This document shows, in pieces, positions 19,194-27,857 of a DNA stretch of 64,000 nucleotides. The stretch lies in the NCBI GenBank assembly GCA_001544655.2, contig FCOD02000001.1, positions 248,001 through 312,000 of the forward strand. The letters run 5' to 3'. Below the pieces are notes generated by a model. It was not told where the DNA came from. It saw only the letters and a program-made list of their open reading frames with translations, and did no database searches. Position 1 is the stretch's first letter, and every line of letters begins with the position of its first letter. The stretch is from Caballeronia turbans. Its GTDB lineage: Bacteria; Pseudomonadota; Gammaproteobacteria; Burkholderiales; Burkholderiaceae. The position numbers and the translations under genes are program-made.

Positions 19194-19385
19194 ATGCACA
19201 ATGAAGCGATGAACGATCCTTCTCCTCACACCGACGATCCGCGCCCGGTGCCACCCGAGCGTCCGCTGCCGGAAGACTGCTGCCAGAGCGGCTGCAACGC
19301 GTGCGTTTTCGATCTGTATCAGGAGGCGCTGGCGCGCTATCAGGCGGAGCTGCGCGCGTGGGAGGCGCGGCACGCCGCACGGTGA
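19194..19385 (+). CDS. Small oxidoreductase-like-domain protein
   Basis: About 63 residues. It contains the short 'oxidoreductase-like, N-terminal' motif (PF09791): RPLPEDCCQSGCNACVFDLYQEALARY, with a CC-x3-C-x2-C cysteine cluster likely to bind metal or undergo redox change, followed by a charged helix. Starts at 19182 (GTG), 19194 (ATG) and 19209 (ATG) are all possible; none has a strong ribosome site. The domain in eukaryotes is fused to larger proteins, and its bacterial function is not known. Confidence 0.75.
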   Translation: MHNEAMNDPSPHTDDPRPVPPERPLPEDCCQSGCNACVFDLYQEALARYQAELRAWEARHAAR

Positions 19386-19478
19386 ATCGATCCTGCCGGT
19401 TCGAGCAGGCAAATGGGCGCGGCGCTATGCTTGTGTCCCCTGTCGGTATCCAAACCAGAACACAAGGAGCGCACTTCC

Positions 19479-19988
19479 ATGTCTCTCACGATGTATCGCG
19501 CATCGATTCCCGTATTCATTCGCGGACTCGAGGTATGCGCGGATCTGCTGAAGAAAGGCGCCGTCTTCGCCGATGAAAAAGGCCTCGCTCACGCCGACGT
19601 GATCAATGCGCGCCTCGCGCCCGACATGCTGCCGCTCGCCGCCCAGATCCAGCGCGCGAGCGACACGGCGAAGCTGTCGGCGGCACGTCTTTCCGGCGTC
19701 GACGCGCCGCGCTTCGAGGACGACGAAGACAGTTTTCCGGCGCTGCAGGCGCGTATCGAGAAGACGATCGCGTTCCTGAAGAGCATCGACAAGGCGTCGC
19801 TTGCCGGCTGCGAGACTCGCACCGTCACACTGAAGTTTCCGGATTTCTCGCCGTCGTTCTCGGGTGACGATTATCTGTTCGGCTTCGGGCTGCCCAACTT
19901 CTATTTCCACGTCGTCACGACGCACGACATCCTGCGCCATCTAGGCGCGCCGATCGGCAAGCGGGATTATCTCGGGCCGCTCAAGTGA
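19479..19988 (+). CDS. DUF1993 family protein
   Basis: 169 residues starting MSLTMYRASIPVFIRGLEVC, the characteristic N-terminus of DUF1993. The rest (DMLPLAAQIQRASDTAKLSAARLSG, LPNFYFHVVTTHDILRHLGAPIGKRDYLG) also fits this DinB-like four-helix family. A good ribosome site (CAAGGAGC) precedes the ATG. The function is not established; members are cytoplasmic. Confidence 0.92.
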   Translation: MSLTMYRASIPVFIRGLEVCADLLKKGAVFADEKGLAHADVINARLAPDMLPLAAQIQRASDTAKLSAARLSGVDAPRFEDDEDSFPALQARIEKTIAFLKSIDKASLAGCETRTVTLKFPDFSPSFSGDDYLFGFGLPNFYFHVVTTHDILRHLGAPIGKRDYLGPLK

Positions 19989-20009
19989 TTTGAACGCGGC
20001 GCTCGATGA

Positions 20010-20035
20010 GCCGCTCGATCGGACGATCGAGCGGC
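20010..20035. terminator. Hairpin between convergent DUF1993 and acvB/virJ-like genes
   Basis: GCCGCTCGATCG and CGATCGAGCGGC are perfectly complementary and separated by two bases, forming a strong stem with a small loop 21 bp after the DUF1993 stop. No T-run follows. Confidence 0.6.
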
Positions 20036-20063
20036 CGAATCAAGGCGCTTTTGGGTACTACCC

Positions 20064-21356
20064 CTACCCCTGCTGCGCCGCGATCTGCTTGCGCCAGCCC
20101 GCGAGAATCCGCCGCGCGAGCGCATCGTAGTCGCCGCCGAAGTGATGATCGCCCGGCAGCTTCACCACTTCGATACCCGTCTTCGTCAGTTGCGGACACA
20201 GCGTGTCCTCTTCCTTCTCGCCGTAGATGCATTGCACCATCGACGGCGGCAGCTTGTTCAATTCCGGCCGCACCTTGAGCGCCTTTTCGCTTGCGCGCAT
20301 GCCGAGCCAGCCGGTGACGCGGATCTGAAAATCCGCGGCAGGCGAAAATCCCATCAGCGAGATATACGACACCTGCGCGCGCACTGCGTCCGGCAGACGG
20401 TTATACGCGAACGGCATCACATCCGCGCCGAACGAATAGCCGACGAGCGCCACATGGCTCGTATGCCAGCGCGCGCCGTACGCGCGGATCACGCGGGCGA
20501 GGTCGTCGGCCGTTTGCTGCGGCGTCTTCTCGCTCCAGAAGTAGCGCAGCGAGTCGATGCCGATCACCGACACGCCATCGCGTTGCAGCGCGAGCGCCAT
20601 TGTCTTGTCGAGATCGCGCCAGCCGCCGTCGCCGGAAATGACGATCGCGAGCATATCGGTGGGTTGCGCGGCGCGCAGCTCGATCAGCGGGAGATCGGAG
20701 ACGTCGCCGCCGGTCGTGGGCCCGGCCTTTCTGAGATGCGGCCCCGTCATCGCGACGAGCGCGGTGGCCTTCGTCTGACCCGGTTGCAATGCCGCGCGCT
20801 CCATGAAACCCGGCAGACCCTTCGCGTGGATGATGGTCGGGTCCGGCGGGCACGGCTTGAAGCGCGCGTCGAGTTGCGCGTCCGCCGAGAGCGACACGGC
20901 GCCCGCGACGGTGTTGTCGGGCGCCTGCTTCAGCGAGCTTTCCGCGAGGATCGCGCCCTGCCCCGTGCCGACCAGGATCGGCGAGAAATAATGATTCGAC
21001 TGGACGGTGCGTTCGAGCTGATGGCTCATGTTCTCCGCATCGCCGACGAGGTTATGGCACGACTTCTCCGTCTTGTCGGCGGCGACTCGCGCGGCATAGC
21101 GAGGCGTATCGACGCCGATCACCATCGCGCCCCTGGCGGCGAGCGCGGCGGCGGCCTCCTGATCGGCCGGCGTCCAGCCGCTTTGCTCCGAGAACAGCAC
21201 GACGAAGCCGGTCATGTCACCAGTGGGCTTCGTGAGCGTCACCTGGCCGTAACGTCCGCCGGAAATCGATTCAGCGGCATGCGCCGCACTGAACATGGAC
21301 ACACCACAGACGGCGGCCACCACGACCGCCGCCGCTTTCTTGCAAAAGAATTTCAT
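20064..21356 (-). CDS. AcvB/VirJ-family periplasmic hydrolase (putative aminoacyl-phosphatidylglycerol hydrolase)
   Basis: 430 residues with a Sec signal peptide (MKFFCKKAAAVVVAAVCG...AHA). It has two related halves. The C-terminal half (about 225-430) is an alpha/beta hydrolase of the VirJ family with nucleophile Ser308 in LVGYSFGADV and a late His in GDHHFGGDY. The N-terminal half keeps the fold pattern but has GTGQGA where the nucleophile elbow would be, so it is probably non-catalytic, as in Agrobacterium AcvB. AcvB has been reported to hydrolyse lysyl-phosphatidylglycerol made by the MprF homologue LpiA. Here the start codon overlaps the mprF stop as ATGA, which supports the same pairing. 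Confidence 0.9.
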   Translation of the reverse strand: MKFFCKKAAAVVVAAVCGVSMFSAAHAAESISGGRYGQVTLTKPTGDMTGFVVLFSEQSGWTPADQEAAAALAARGAMVIGVDTPRYAARVAADKTEKSCHNLVGDAENMSHQLERTVQSNHYFSPILVGTGQGAILAESSLKQAPDNTVAGAVSLSADAQLDARFKPCPPDPTIIHAKGLPGFMERAALQPGQTKATALVAMTGPHLRKAGPTTGGDVSDLPLIELRAAQPTDMLAIVISGDGGWRDLDKTMALALQRDGVSVIGIDSLRYFWSEKTPQQTADDLARVIRAYGARWHTSHVALVGYSFGADVMPFAYNRLPDAVRAQVSYISLMGFSPAADFQIRVTGWLGMRASEKALKVRPELNKLPPSMVQCIYGEKEEDTLCPQLTKTGIEVVKLPGDHHFGGDYDALARRILAGWRKQIAAQQG

Positions 21357-23947
21357 GAACGCCAACCGCCCGCGAGGAGCGAAAGATCCGCCAAAGTGAA
21401 AAATACGCCGACCGAACCGGACGCCGCCAGATAACGCGGCTCCCAGCGCGGCTGGAACTTGCTTTTGAATCCGCGCAGTCCGCGGAAGTTGTAGAAACGC
21501 CCGCCGAAGCGCCAGACGAGCCCCGCGAACCGATGCCAGTGCGAGGCCAGCGGCGTCGGTTCCATGCCCGACAGCGGCGCAATGCCCAGCGACAGCGATT
21601 TGAACCCCGCTTCCTTCAGATGCAGCGCGAGCTTGGTGAAGAGGTATTCCATCGCGTAAGACGAGGCGGCCGAAACATGGCGCATCACGCCGACGGTCGC
21701 TTCGGTGTTCATGTCGGTCGTCATGAAGGTGACGAACGCGACCGGCGCGCCCTGCTGGCGCACGAGCAGCACCGACTGCGCCGCGAGATATTCCTCGTTG
21801 AACGCCGCGACCGAGAAGCTCTTCTCTCGCGCGGAGCGGCTGTCGAGCCAGTCGTCGGAGATTGCGCGCAGCATCGGCATGCTTGCCGCGATCCGCTCCG
21901 GCCCGATGACTTCCGTATCGAAGCCATCGCGCTCGCCGCGCTTGAGCGCATAGCGCAAATGCGAGCGATGCGAGCCCTTCAGATCGAACTCGGAGAGCGC
22001 GACGTGCGCCTCCTCGCCGAGCTTCATCAGCGTGAGGCCGGCGTCGAGATAGAGCGGCAGAGCATCGGCGCGCACCTGATAAAACGCCGCGCGGCCGTTG
22101 TGCGCGTGCGCGAGCTCGACGAACTTGCGGATCAGCTCCGCCCACTCGCGGCGCGGACCGACCGGATCGTGCAGCGCGGCCCACGTGCGGCCGTGCTTCG
22201 CGTACATCAGGAAAGCTTCGCGCGACTCGGAGAAGAGGAAGCTCTTGTCGCCCATCATCGCGAGGCCGGCGTCGCTGCGTTCCTGTGCGCGGAAGATGCG
22301 CGCGGCATCGGCGAGATCCTGCGGGGCGGGCTTCACGAAGCGGCCCGCCGCCGGACGCAGCAGTTGCCACACGCCGAACGCCGACGCGAACACCGCCGCC
22401 GCGAGCGTCGCGCGCAGCGCACGCGGGGCGCGCTCGTCGAAGGCGAACTGCCACCAGAGATCGCCGCTGTACGGCACGTCGCGGAATGCGAAGAGCATGA
22501 TCCACACGGCGAAGGCCATCACGACGCCTATCGAGATCAGCCATGTCGCGGTGAAGCGCTCGGCGAAGAGCGACGAGCGGCGGTTGAAGCGCTCGCGCGT
22601 CAGGACGAGGAGCACGACGAGAAACGCGAGGACGCCGACTTCGACGAACGCGAGACCTTTGGCGAGCGACAGCGCGAGGTTCGTCACAGCGAGCACGAGC
22701 GCGAGCCACCAGGCGGCATCGAGGCGGCGCATCAGGCCGCGCGCGACGAAGAGGAGCAGCACGCCGAGCACCGAGCCGAGCAGTTGCGAGCTTTCCAGCA
22801 CCCACAGCGGGACGATGGTCTGCAACAGCGCAATGCGCATCTTGAATGCCGGCGTCGCGCCCGAGATGACGAGCATCGAGCCCGCCGCGAACGTGACGAT
22901 CGACAGGAACAACGGCGCAAGCTGCGACACGTGACGCCGGCTCAGGAGGCCGAAGCGGCCCTTGAGCGCACGCCCTTCGAACGCGGCCATCACGCCCGCG
23001 GAAAGGATCAGCGGCAGGCCGAAATAGATCGCGCGATACGCAAGCAGCGCGGCCAGCACATCCGGCGTCTGCGCACTGTTGCCGAGCGCGAACACCATTG
23101 CCGCCTCGAACACGCCGACGCCGCCCGGCGTATGACCGATCATGCCGAGCAGCATCGCCGCCGAGAAAACCGTCATGAATTCGCCGAAGCCGACTTGCGC
23201 GTTCGGCAGGAGCGCCCAGAGCGCGAGCCCGGCGCCGAATACATCGATGACGGCGAGCGCGGCCTGCGCGACGAAATCGCGGCGCGCCGGGACGGTGAAC
23301 GACAGCCATTTCCAGCGCGAACGCAGCGTGCGCGGCTCGCCGCCGCAAACGACGGCCATCGCGGTGAACACGGCGAGCAGCGCCGCGCCCGTCACGCGCA
23401 GCACGGCCGGCGGCACATGCATCATGCCCGAGAGCGTGCCCGCGCCGAACAGCATGCCGGCGGCCGCCATGAAGGCAAGGGAGAGCGCCAGCGTGACGCT
23501 CGTGAAAATCGTCAGGCGGCCGACTTGCGCCGGCGTGACCTCGGCCGCGCCGTAGACGCGGCAGCGCACGGCGCCGCCTGTCAGGGCACCAAAGCCCGTT
23601 ACGTTGCCGAGCGCCGAGCCGACCGTCGCGCCGACCCACAGCAAGGAACGCGGCACCGCTACGCCGATGTGACGCAGCCCGACCGCGTCCCGCCCGACGA
23701 GCGCGGCAAAGCTGAGCCCGGTCGCGAACAGCGCGGCCATCCAGGCTTGCGGCGTCATCATGCGCAGCGAGTGGATGACCGACTTGTAATCGACCGAGCG
23801 CGAAAGATGCTGGAAGACGACCAGCAGCAGCACGCAGATGACGACCGTCAGCACGGGCGCGGCGAGCCGCTGAAGATCGAAGCCGCCGGACGAACGTCCG
23901 ATCGGAGAAATGGCGCGAAGCCGGGCAAGCAACTTTGTGCGAGACAT
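21353..23947 (-). CDS. mprF: Phosphatidylglycerol lysyltransferase (MprF/LpiA)
   Basis: 864 residues, the usual length of bifunctional MprF. An N-terminal membrane flippase part of about 12-14 helices (YKSVIHSLRMMTPQAWMAALFATGLSFAALVGRD..., GMIGHTPGGVGVFEAAMVFALG) is followed from about residue 540 by the cytoplasmic synthase domain with GNAT-like folds (LAMMGDKSFLFSESREAFLMY, KGSHRSHLRYALKRGERDGF, FRGLRGFKSKFQPRWEPRYLA). It transfers an amino acid, classically lysine, from tRNA to phosphatidylglycerol, lowering surface charge and raising resistance to cationic peptides and acid. First gene of a two-gene operon with the acvB/virJ homologue. Confidence 0.94.
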   Translation of the reverse strand: MSRTKLLARLRAISPIGRSSGGFDLQRLAAPVLTVVICVLLLVVFQHLSRSVDYKSVIHSLRMMTPQAWMAALFATGLSFAALVGRDAVGLRHIGVAVPRSLLWVGATVGSALGNVTGFGALTGGAVRCRVYGAAEVTPAQVGRLTIFTSVTLALSLAFMAAAGMLFGAGTLSGMMHVPPAVLRVTGAALLAVFTAMAVVCGGEPRTLRSRWKWLSFTVPARRDFVAQAALAVIDVFGAGLALWALLPNAQVGFGEFMTVFSAAMLLGMIGHTPGGVGVFEAAMVFALGNSAQTPDVLAALLAYRAIYFGLPLILSAGVMAAFEGRALKGRFGLLSRRHVSQLAPLFLSIVTFAAGSMLVISGATPAFKMRIALLQTIVPLWVLESSQLLGSVLGVLLLFVARGLMRRLDAAWWLALVLAVTNLALSLAKGLAFVEVGVLAFLVVLLVLTRERFNRRSSLFAERFTATWLISIGVVMAFAVWIMLFAFRDVPYSGDLWWQFAFDERAPRALRATLAAAVFASAFGVWQLLRPAAGRFVKPAPQDLADAARIFRAQERSDAGLAMMGDKSFLFSESREAFLMYAKHGRTWAALHDPVGPRREWAELIRKFVELAHAHNGRAAFYQVRADALPLYLDAGLTLMKLGEEAHVALSEFDLKGSHRSHLRYALKRGERDGFDTEVIGPERIAASMPMLRAISDDWLDSRSAREKSFSVAAFNEEYLAAQSVLLVRQQGAPVAFVTFMTTDMNTEATVGVMRHVSAASSYAMEYLFTKLALHLKEAGFKSLSLGIAPLSGMEPTPLASHWHRFAGLVWRFGGRFYNFRGLRGFKSKFQPRWEPRYLAASGSVGVFFTLADLSLLAGGWRS

Positions 23948-24347
23948 GCGTTCTATCAAACTGGCTCCCGCTGCGCATCGGCCGCGAGCGATCGATGGCA
24001 ACGTTACATCACGGTTATCGGGGTCCGCGCACACACGCGGTCGGAGAGCGCCACTTCGGCGCCTGCCGCTCGCGCTCGCGCCATACAAAAGGCTTCAATG
24101 TGTGAAACGCCTGTATAACGGCGGTGGTTGACCCGACTTGACTAATATTGGGAAAACTACGGATCGAAAGCTTTCGATTAGACCTGGCGCGGTTCCCGGA
24201 CGGCTCGACCGGCACGAATGACCGATCGCGCGCGCTTTACGGTTTGTCAGGGAAGCGGTTAGGATCGACGGCCGCGCAGCTTGCGGGCATCGACCTGAGC
24301 ACGGGACGGTAGCTTAAGCGGTTACTACAAAAAAAGGCATCGGAATT
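23948..24347. other. Intergenic region upstream of mprF with a 16-bp palindrome
   Basis: No coding frame is convincing in these 400 bp between divergent mprF and a lipoprotein gene. The middle is relatively AT-rich. A perfect palindrome, ATCGAAAGCTTTCGAT, lies at 24163-24178 and could be an operator. No convincing sigma-70 promoter could be fixed on either strand. Confidence 0.4.
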
Positions 24348-24704
24348 ATGAGAAAACACATCGAAATCTTGTTTGCCGCCATCGGCGCATCCGTGCTGAG
24401 CGCGTGCGTTTCGACCGACGACGCCCTGCTCAAGACCGTGCCCTTCGGGTCGGGCACGTCGCAGTACAAGCCATACGACTTCGTTCGCTGCGTGAAGGAA
24501 AAATGGACGCCGATCGCGCCGCGCGTGCGCGAATATTCGCCGAGCGCAGATACGCTGGCCGTTTCGGTGCCCGGCGGCGGCAGGACGAGCCAATCCGTGG
24601 TGCTGGTGATCGCGCAGGCGTCCGCGAACGGCACGGGCTACACGATCTACGGCGATGTCGCAGCCGCGGGCCGCTACGTCACGGCGACGCACACGTGCGA
24701 CTGA
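24348..24704 (+). CDS. Hypothetical lipoprotein
   Basis: 118 residues. The N-terminus MRKHIEILFAAIGASVLSAC ends in a good lipobox (VLSAC), predicting lipidation at Cys20. The mature part (SQYKPYDFVRCVKEKWTPIAPRVREYSP..., TGYTIYGDVAAAGRYVTATHTCD) has two further cysteines that could form a disulphide in the periplasm. AAAAAGGC precedes the ATG. No family is recognised. It converges with another lipoprotein gene, the stops being only 16 bp apart. Confidence 0.72.
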   Translation: MRKHIEILFAAIGASVLSACVSTDDALLKTVPFGSGTSQYKPYDFVRCVKEKWTPIAPRVREYSPSADTLAVSVPGGGRTSQSVVLVIAQASANGTGYTIYGDVAAAGRYVTATHTCD

Positions 24705-24720
24705 GCCGCCGTATTCGTGA

Positions 24721-25248
24721 TCAGGAAGGCTTGCCGTTGCGCATGTCGACGCCGGCCAGATGCGTGCCGACGACGCGTCCGATCAGATAGCCGTCCGATG
24801 CGCACGCGTTGACGCGCTCCTTGCCGTCCCACTGGATCTTGTACTGATCGTCCAGGGAATGGACCGTCGACGGGTCGAACTTGCGCCGGGCCTTGCCGCC
24901 ATTGCGCACTTCCTCGCTGACGAGGCGGTTCCAGGTGAGCGCGTAGCCGTAGCGCACGCCGTCGGCAAAGGCGCCGTCGTCGCAGACTTGAGATGGGGGC
25001 GTCGTCTTGAGCATCAGATGGTAGCCGTTCGCGCTGCCGACCATGATGCGCTGCTCGCCCGGCGGCGCCGGCGGCGCCGGCGGTGCGGGCGGCCTGGCCG
25101 GAGCCTGAGCCGCTTGCGTGGCCGATGCCGCCGACGCCGCCGCGGTGTCGGTGCCGTTCTGCTGCGGAAGCGGCGCGCATGCGCCGAGAAGCAGCGCCGC
25201 TGTCACCGCGATGGCCGTGCCGGCGCCTTGCATTTTTATGAACGTCAT
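24721..25248 (-). CDS. Hypothetical Pro/Ala-linker lipoprotein
   Basis: About 175 residues. The signal sequence MTFIKMQGAGTAIAVTAALLLGAC ends in a lipobox, then an Ala/Pro-rich linker (PARPPAPPAPPAPPGEQ) leads to a domain of about 105 residues (ANGYHLMLKTTPPSQVCDDGAFADGVRYGYALTWNRLVSEE... NACASDGYLIGRVVG). The start is uncertain: GTG 25260 and ATG 25233 are in frame too; 25248 is chosen because it gives a basic residue before the hydrophobic core. No known domain is recognised. Confidence 0.72.
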   Translation of the reverse strand: MTFIKMQGAGTAIAVTAALLLGACAPLPQQNGTDTAAASAASATQAAQAPARPPAPPAPPAPPGEQRIMVGSANGYHLMLKTTPPSQVCDDGAFADGVRYGYALTWNRLVSEEVRNGGKARRKFDPSTVHSLDDQYKIQWDGKERVNACASDGYLIGRVVGTHLAGVDMRNGKPS

Positions 25249-25407
25249 CCTGCGAATCACCTACGCTGACCCCATCTCAAATATAGTCCGGGCTCTACCT
25301 TACCATCCCAGGCGCATTCCTCGGAACGATGAGAAAAAGGCGGCGCAGATGCGACGACGCGGACGCCTTTCAGGCTGACCGCGTCGAAAAGAAGAGGAAT
25401 GGAAGGG

Positions 25408-26103
25408 TCAGGACGCCGACGACGTGTTGCTCATCGGCATTTCGATCCCGCGCCGCGCCATCTCGACGATCAGAAACGTTCGCCGCGTGACGTGAAAGCG
25501 CGCGAGCAGATCGCTTGAATATTCCTTGGCAGTGTTTTCGCTGATGTTCATCTTGCGCGCGATAGCCTTGTTCGACAGGCCTTGCAGCAGATAGCGCAGC
25601 GTCTCGGTCAGGCGAGGCGGCAGATCGAGCGATTCGACCGTCACGCCTGCGTGCGGCGAAACCGGCTTCGGGCTGTGGCCGCCCTTGCCGAGCACGGTGT
25701 TCGGCAGGTAGACGCGCCCGTTGAGAATCGTCTTCAGCGCTTCGCGGAAGACGCCCGCGCCCTGCTCGCTGCCCTTCGAAATGAATCCGCACGCGCCGTT
25801 CTTGATGCATTCGAGCACCGTGTCGCGGTCGTCCTGCGCGGAAAGCATGATCGTCTGGATCTCGCGCTCTTCCTCGCGAATCCAGTTGAGGAGGTCCATG
25901 CCGGTCGCCTGGCCGCGCAAGTGGTAGTCGAGGAACATGAGATCGTAGGTGTTGGCGGAAAGCTTGGCCTTCGCCTGCTCGAACCCATCGGCTTCGTCGA
26001 TTTCGAGCAAAGGCTCGTTCGCCAGAATGAGGCTTTTCATGGCGCTCCTGGTGAGCCCTTCGTCCTCTACTAGCAACACAGTTTTGAAGTAGCCATTTTC
26101 CAT
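25408..26103 (-). CDS. NarL/LuxR-family response regulator
   Basis: 231 residues. The receiver domain (about 8-125) has the acidic pair VEDE, phosphoacceptor Asp in LMFLDYHLRG, the Ser/Thr in TIMLSAQDD and the Lys in GFISKGSE. The C-terminal LuxR helix-turn-helix spans about 160-220 (PPRLTETLRYLLQGLSNKAIARKMNISENTAKEYSSDLLARF). No histidine kinase is adjacent, so it is an orphan regulator here. It is divergent from a second, single-domain receiver protein. Confidence 0.93.
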   Translation of the reverse strand: MENGYFKTVLLVEDEGLTRSAMKSLILANEPLLEIDEADGFEQAKAKLSANTYDLMFLDYHLRGQATGMDLLNWIREEEREIQTIMLSAQDDRDTVLECIKNGACGFISKGSEQGAGVFREALKTILNGRVYLPNTVLGKGGHSPKPVSPHAGVTVESLDLPPRLTETLRYLLQGLSNKAIARKMNISENTAKEYSSDLLARFHVTRRTFLIVEMARRGIEMPMSNTSSAS

Positions 26104-26299
26104 TGCGAGGCTCCGAGAACGGTTCCGATATTACGCGCGCCGCGCGCGGCGACCACCCCCCTTTCGCAGGGATACATTCGGCAGTCTCACAAAATCCACC
26201 GCATCCCCCTCCCGTGCCGGGTTTAGCGGCCGGTACGTTCGGTCGACACTGGTCGCAGTCGAATCAACCACGTAACGCAATACGAGAATGGAGGATGAG

Positions 26300-26752
26300 A
26301 TGTCAAGCCGTCTGGCCGACAACGAAAGCGAATTCGCGTTGTGGCGTATCAAGCGGGCCCGCACGGCGGACACATCGCGCCGTGTGCTGATCGCCCATCA
26401 AGACAAGTCGATCGGCGATTCCCTCGCCGTGCAACTTCGGCTCAAAGGCTTGCAGGTCATCCATTCGCAGGATATGAAATCCGTGCGCGCGCTGGTGCAT
26501 AGCTGGCAGCCACAGGCGCTGCTTCTCGATACGCGTCTTGACAACGATTCCGGCTATGTCTTTCTGCGCACGCTGCGCATGGACGCGGACGTCACCGGGC
26601 GGCTCCTCGTCGCGATGAGCAACGTGTGGCCCGCCGACCCGGTTCAGACGCTCAAGGAAGCCGGTTTCGATGCCCACTGCCGTCGGCCTTGCGCGACCTG
26701 GCGCATCGTCGATCTCGTCGAGTCGTTCTTTTCCATGCCGCTCACGCGCTGA
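26300..26752 (+). CDS. Stand-alone, degenerate receiver-domain protein
   Basis: 150 residues. After a 30-residue tail, a CheY-like fold is seen: RRVLIAHQDKSIGDSLAVQLRLKGL, then LLLDTRLDNDSGYVFLRTLR with the likely phospho-Asp, LLVAMSN and a final FDAHCRRPCA. The invariant Lys of the K-P motif is Arg here, and the N-terminal acidic pair is reduced to one Asp, so phosphorylation or signalling may be altered. No output domain is attached. Start 26300 is chosen because GGAGG lies 5 bases upstream; an ATG at 26288 overlaps that site. It is divergent from the NarL-type regulator, 196 bp away. Confidence 0.85.
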   Translation: MSSRLADNESEFALWRIKRARTADTSRRVLIAHQDKSIGDSLAVQLRLKGLQVIHSQDMKSVRALVHSWQPQALLLDTRLDNDSGYVFLRTLRMDADVTGRLLVAMSNVWPADPVQTLKEAGFDAHCRRPCATWRIVDLVESFFSMPLTR

Positions 26753-26872
26753 GTCCCGAATCCGGAGGTGCCGCCATGAACAGAGATGCTTGCCTCGTCG
26801 TCGGGGGCTGGTTGCCGGCGCATGCGTCGCGCCTTCCCGCGGTTCGCGAGCGCGCCTGCGTGGAAGCGCGCG

Positions 26873-27808
26873 TCAGGCGTCGCCGCCGTCGCGCCGGGCC
26901 GGGGTCTCGCCGACTGCCATCGCGAGCGACGCCCGTATTTCACTACCTGGCCCGATGAGCGCGATGCCGGTTTCGGGCAGCCCTTGCGCCGCGAGGTTGA
27001 AGCCGTCGCTCACGTGCGAGACCGGTTCGACGCACAGATAACCCGCCCCGGCCGGACAATGCACGACGACGTGCTTCAGCGTGTCGTCGGCTTTCAGTTG
27101 GAGCGAGCGGCCGTCCGGGTAACGCAGCGTGGCGCGGCCGTCCCATCCACCCAGATAGCGCGTGTAGCCTTCCCTTTCCCGCACATGTCGATGCGCGGGC
27201 GCCTCGACCGTCGGCTCGATGGCGATCTCCGCTTCGTGACGCCAGTGCGTCGTCGCATGGAGTTCGGCTTCCTGGGCGCCGAAGTATGGGTGAAAGCCGA
27301 GGCCGACCGGCATCGGGCTGGACGACCGGTTCGCGATGCGCATCGACAAGCGCGCGCCGTGCGCATTCGCTTCGATCAGTTGCACGGCCTCGAACGCCCA
27401 AGGCCAGCCATGCTCGCCCTCGCCGTGCACGTAGCGCAACGCGACGCAATCCGCCTCCTGAAGCTCGACGCTCCATGCCGCGAACTGGCCGAAGCCGTGC
27501 AGCGCGTGCACCATGCCCGGAAACGTCGCGAGTTCGACGAGGGAACCGTCCGGCGCGGCAAAACGCGCATCGCGCACGCGATTCGAAAACGGCACGAGCG
27601 GATAGCTGCCGCCTTTGGGCCATGCGTCGCACGGCCAAGTGACGGCCGTCACCGGCACGAGCCAGTCCTGCCATCCGCGCGCGCCTTGCGTGGCGAAGCG
27701 CGTAATGCGCCCGCCCGCCGCCGGCGCGATTTCGACGACATGCGGCCCGCTCGAAATGCTCAGGCGCGGCCCGGCGTTCAGCGGTACGACTTCACGAAAT
27801 TTCGTCAC
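26873..27808 (-). CDS. Aldose 1-epimerase family protein
   Basis: About 311 residues with a GTG start (MTKFREVVPLNAGPRLSISSG). The mutarotase fold is supported by GSYPLVPFSNRVRDARF, HALHGFGQFAAWSV (catalytic His segment), VGLGFHPYFG and GYLCVEPVSHVSDGFNLA. A longer in-frame start at 27853 is rejected because it would begin within the hairpin terminator of the upstream ABC operon. It interconverts anomers of a sugar. It follows the ABC importer on the same strand but is separated from it by that terminator, so co-function is only a suggestion. Confidence 0.9.
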   Translation of the reverse strand: MTKFREVVPLNAGPRLSISSGPHVVEIAPAAGGRITRFATQGARGWQDWLVPVTAVTWPCDAWPKGGSYPLVPFSNRVRDARFAAPDGSLVELATFPGMVHALHGFGQFAAWSVELQEADCVALRYVHGEGEHGWPWAFEAVQLIEANAHGARLSMRIANRSSSPMPVGLGFHPYFGAQEAELHATTHWRHEAEIAIEPTVEAPAHRHVREREGYTRYLGGWDGRATLRYPDGRSLQLKADDTLKHVVVHCPAGAGYLCVEPVSHVSDGFNLAAQGLPETGIALIGPGSEIRASLAMAVGETPARRDGGDA

Positions 27809-27832
27809 GACACGACTTCGATAGGAAAAGAA

Positions 27833-27850
27833 CCCGCGCAGCCGCGCGGG
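27833..27850 (-). terminator. Terminator after the ABC transporter operon
   Basis: On the minus strand CCCGCGC-GGCT-GCGCGGG is followed by TTCTTTTC, 8 bp after the last permease stop codon. Confidence 0.7.
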
Positions 27851-27857
27851 CACGATG

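Noticed and set aside
20064-23978. A 1304-codon open frame on the minus strand spanning the acvB/virJ-like gene and most of mprF in another frame.
   Set aside because: Only the last 430 codons have a signal peptide and family motifs; the rest is an arginine-rich shadow of mprF.
26776-26958. A 60-codon plus-strand frame with a strong GGAGGTG site before ATG.
   Set aside because: Its second half is antisense to the aldose epimerase C-terminus and is an Arg-rich shadow. Possibly a remnant, but no support for a real product.
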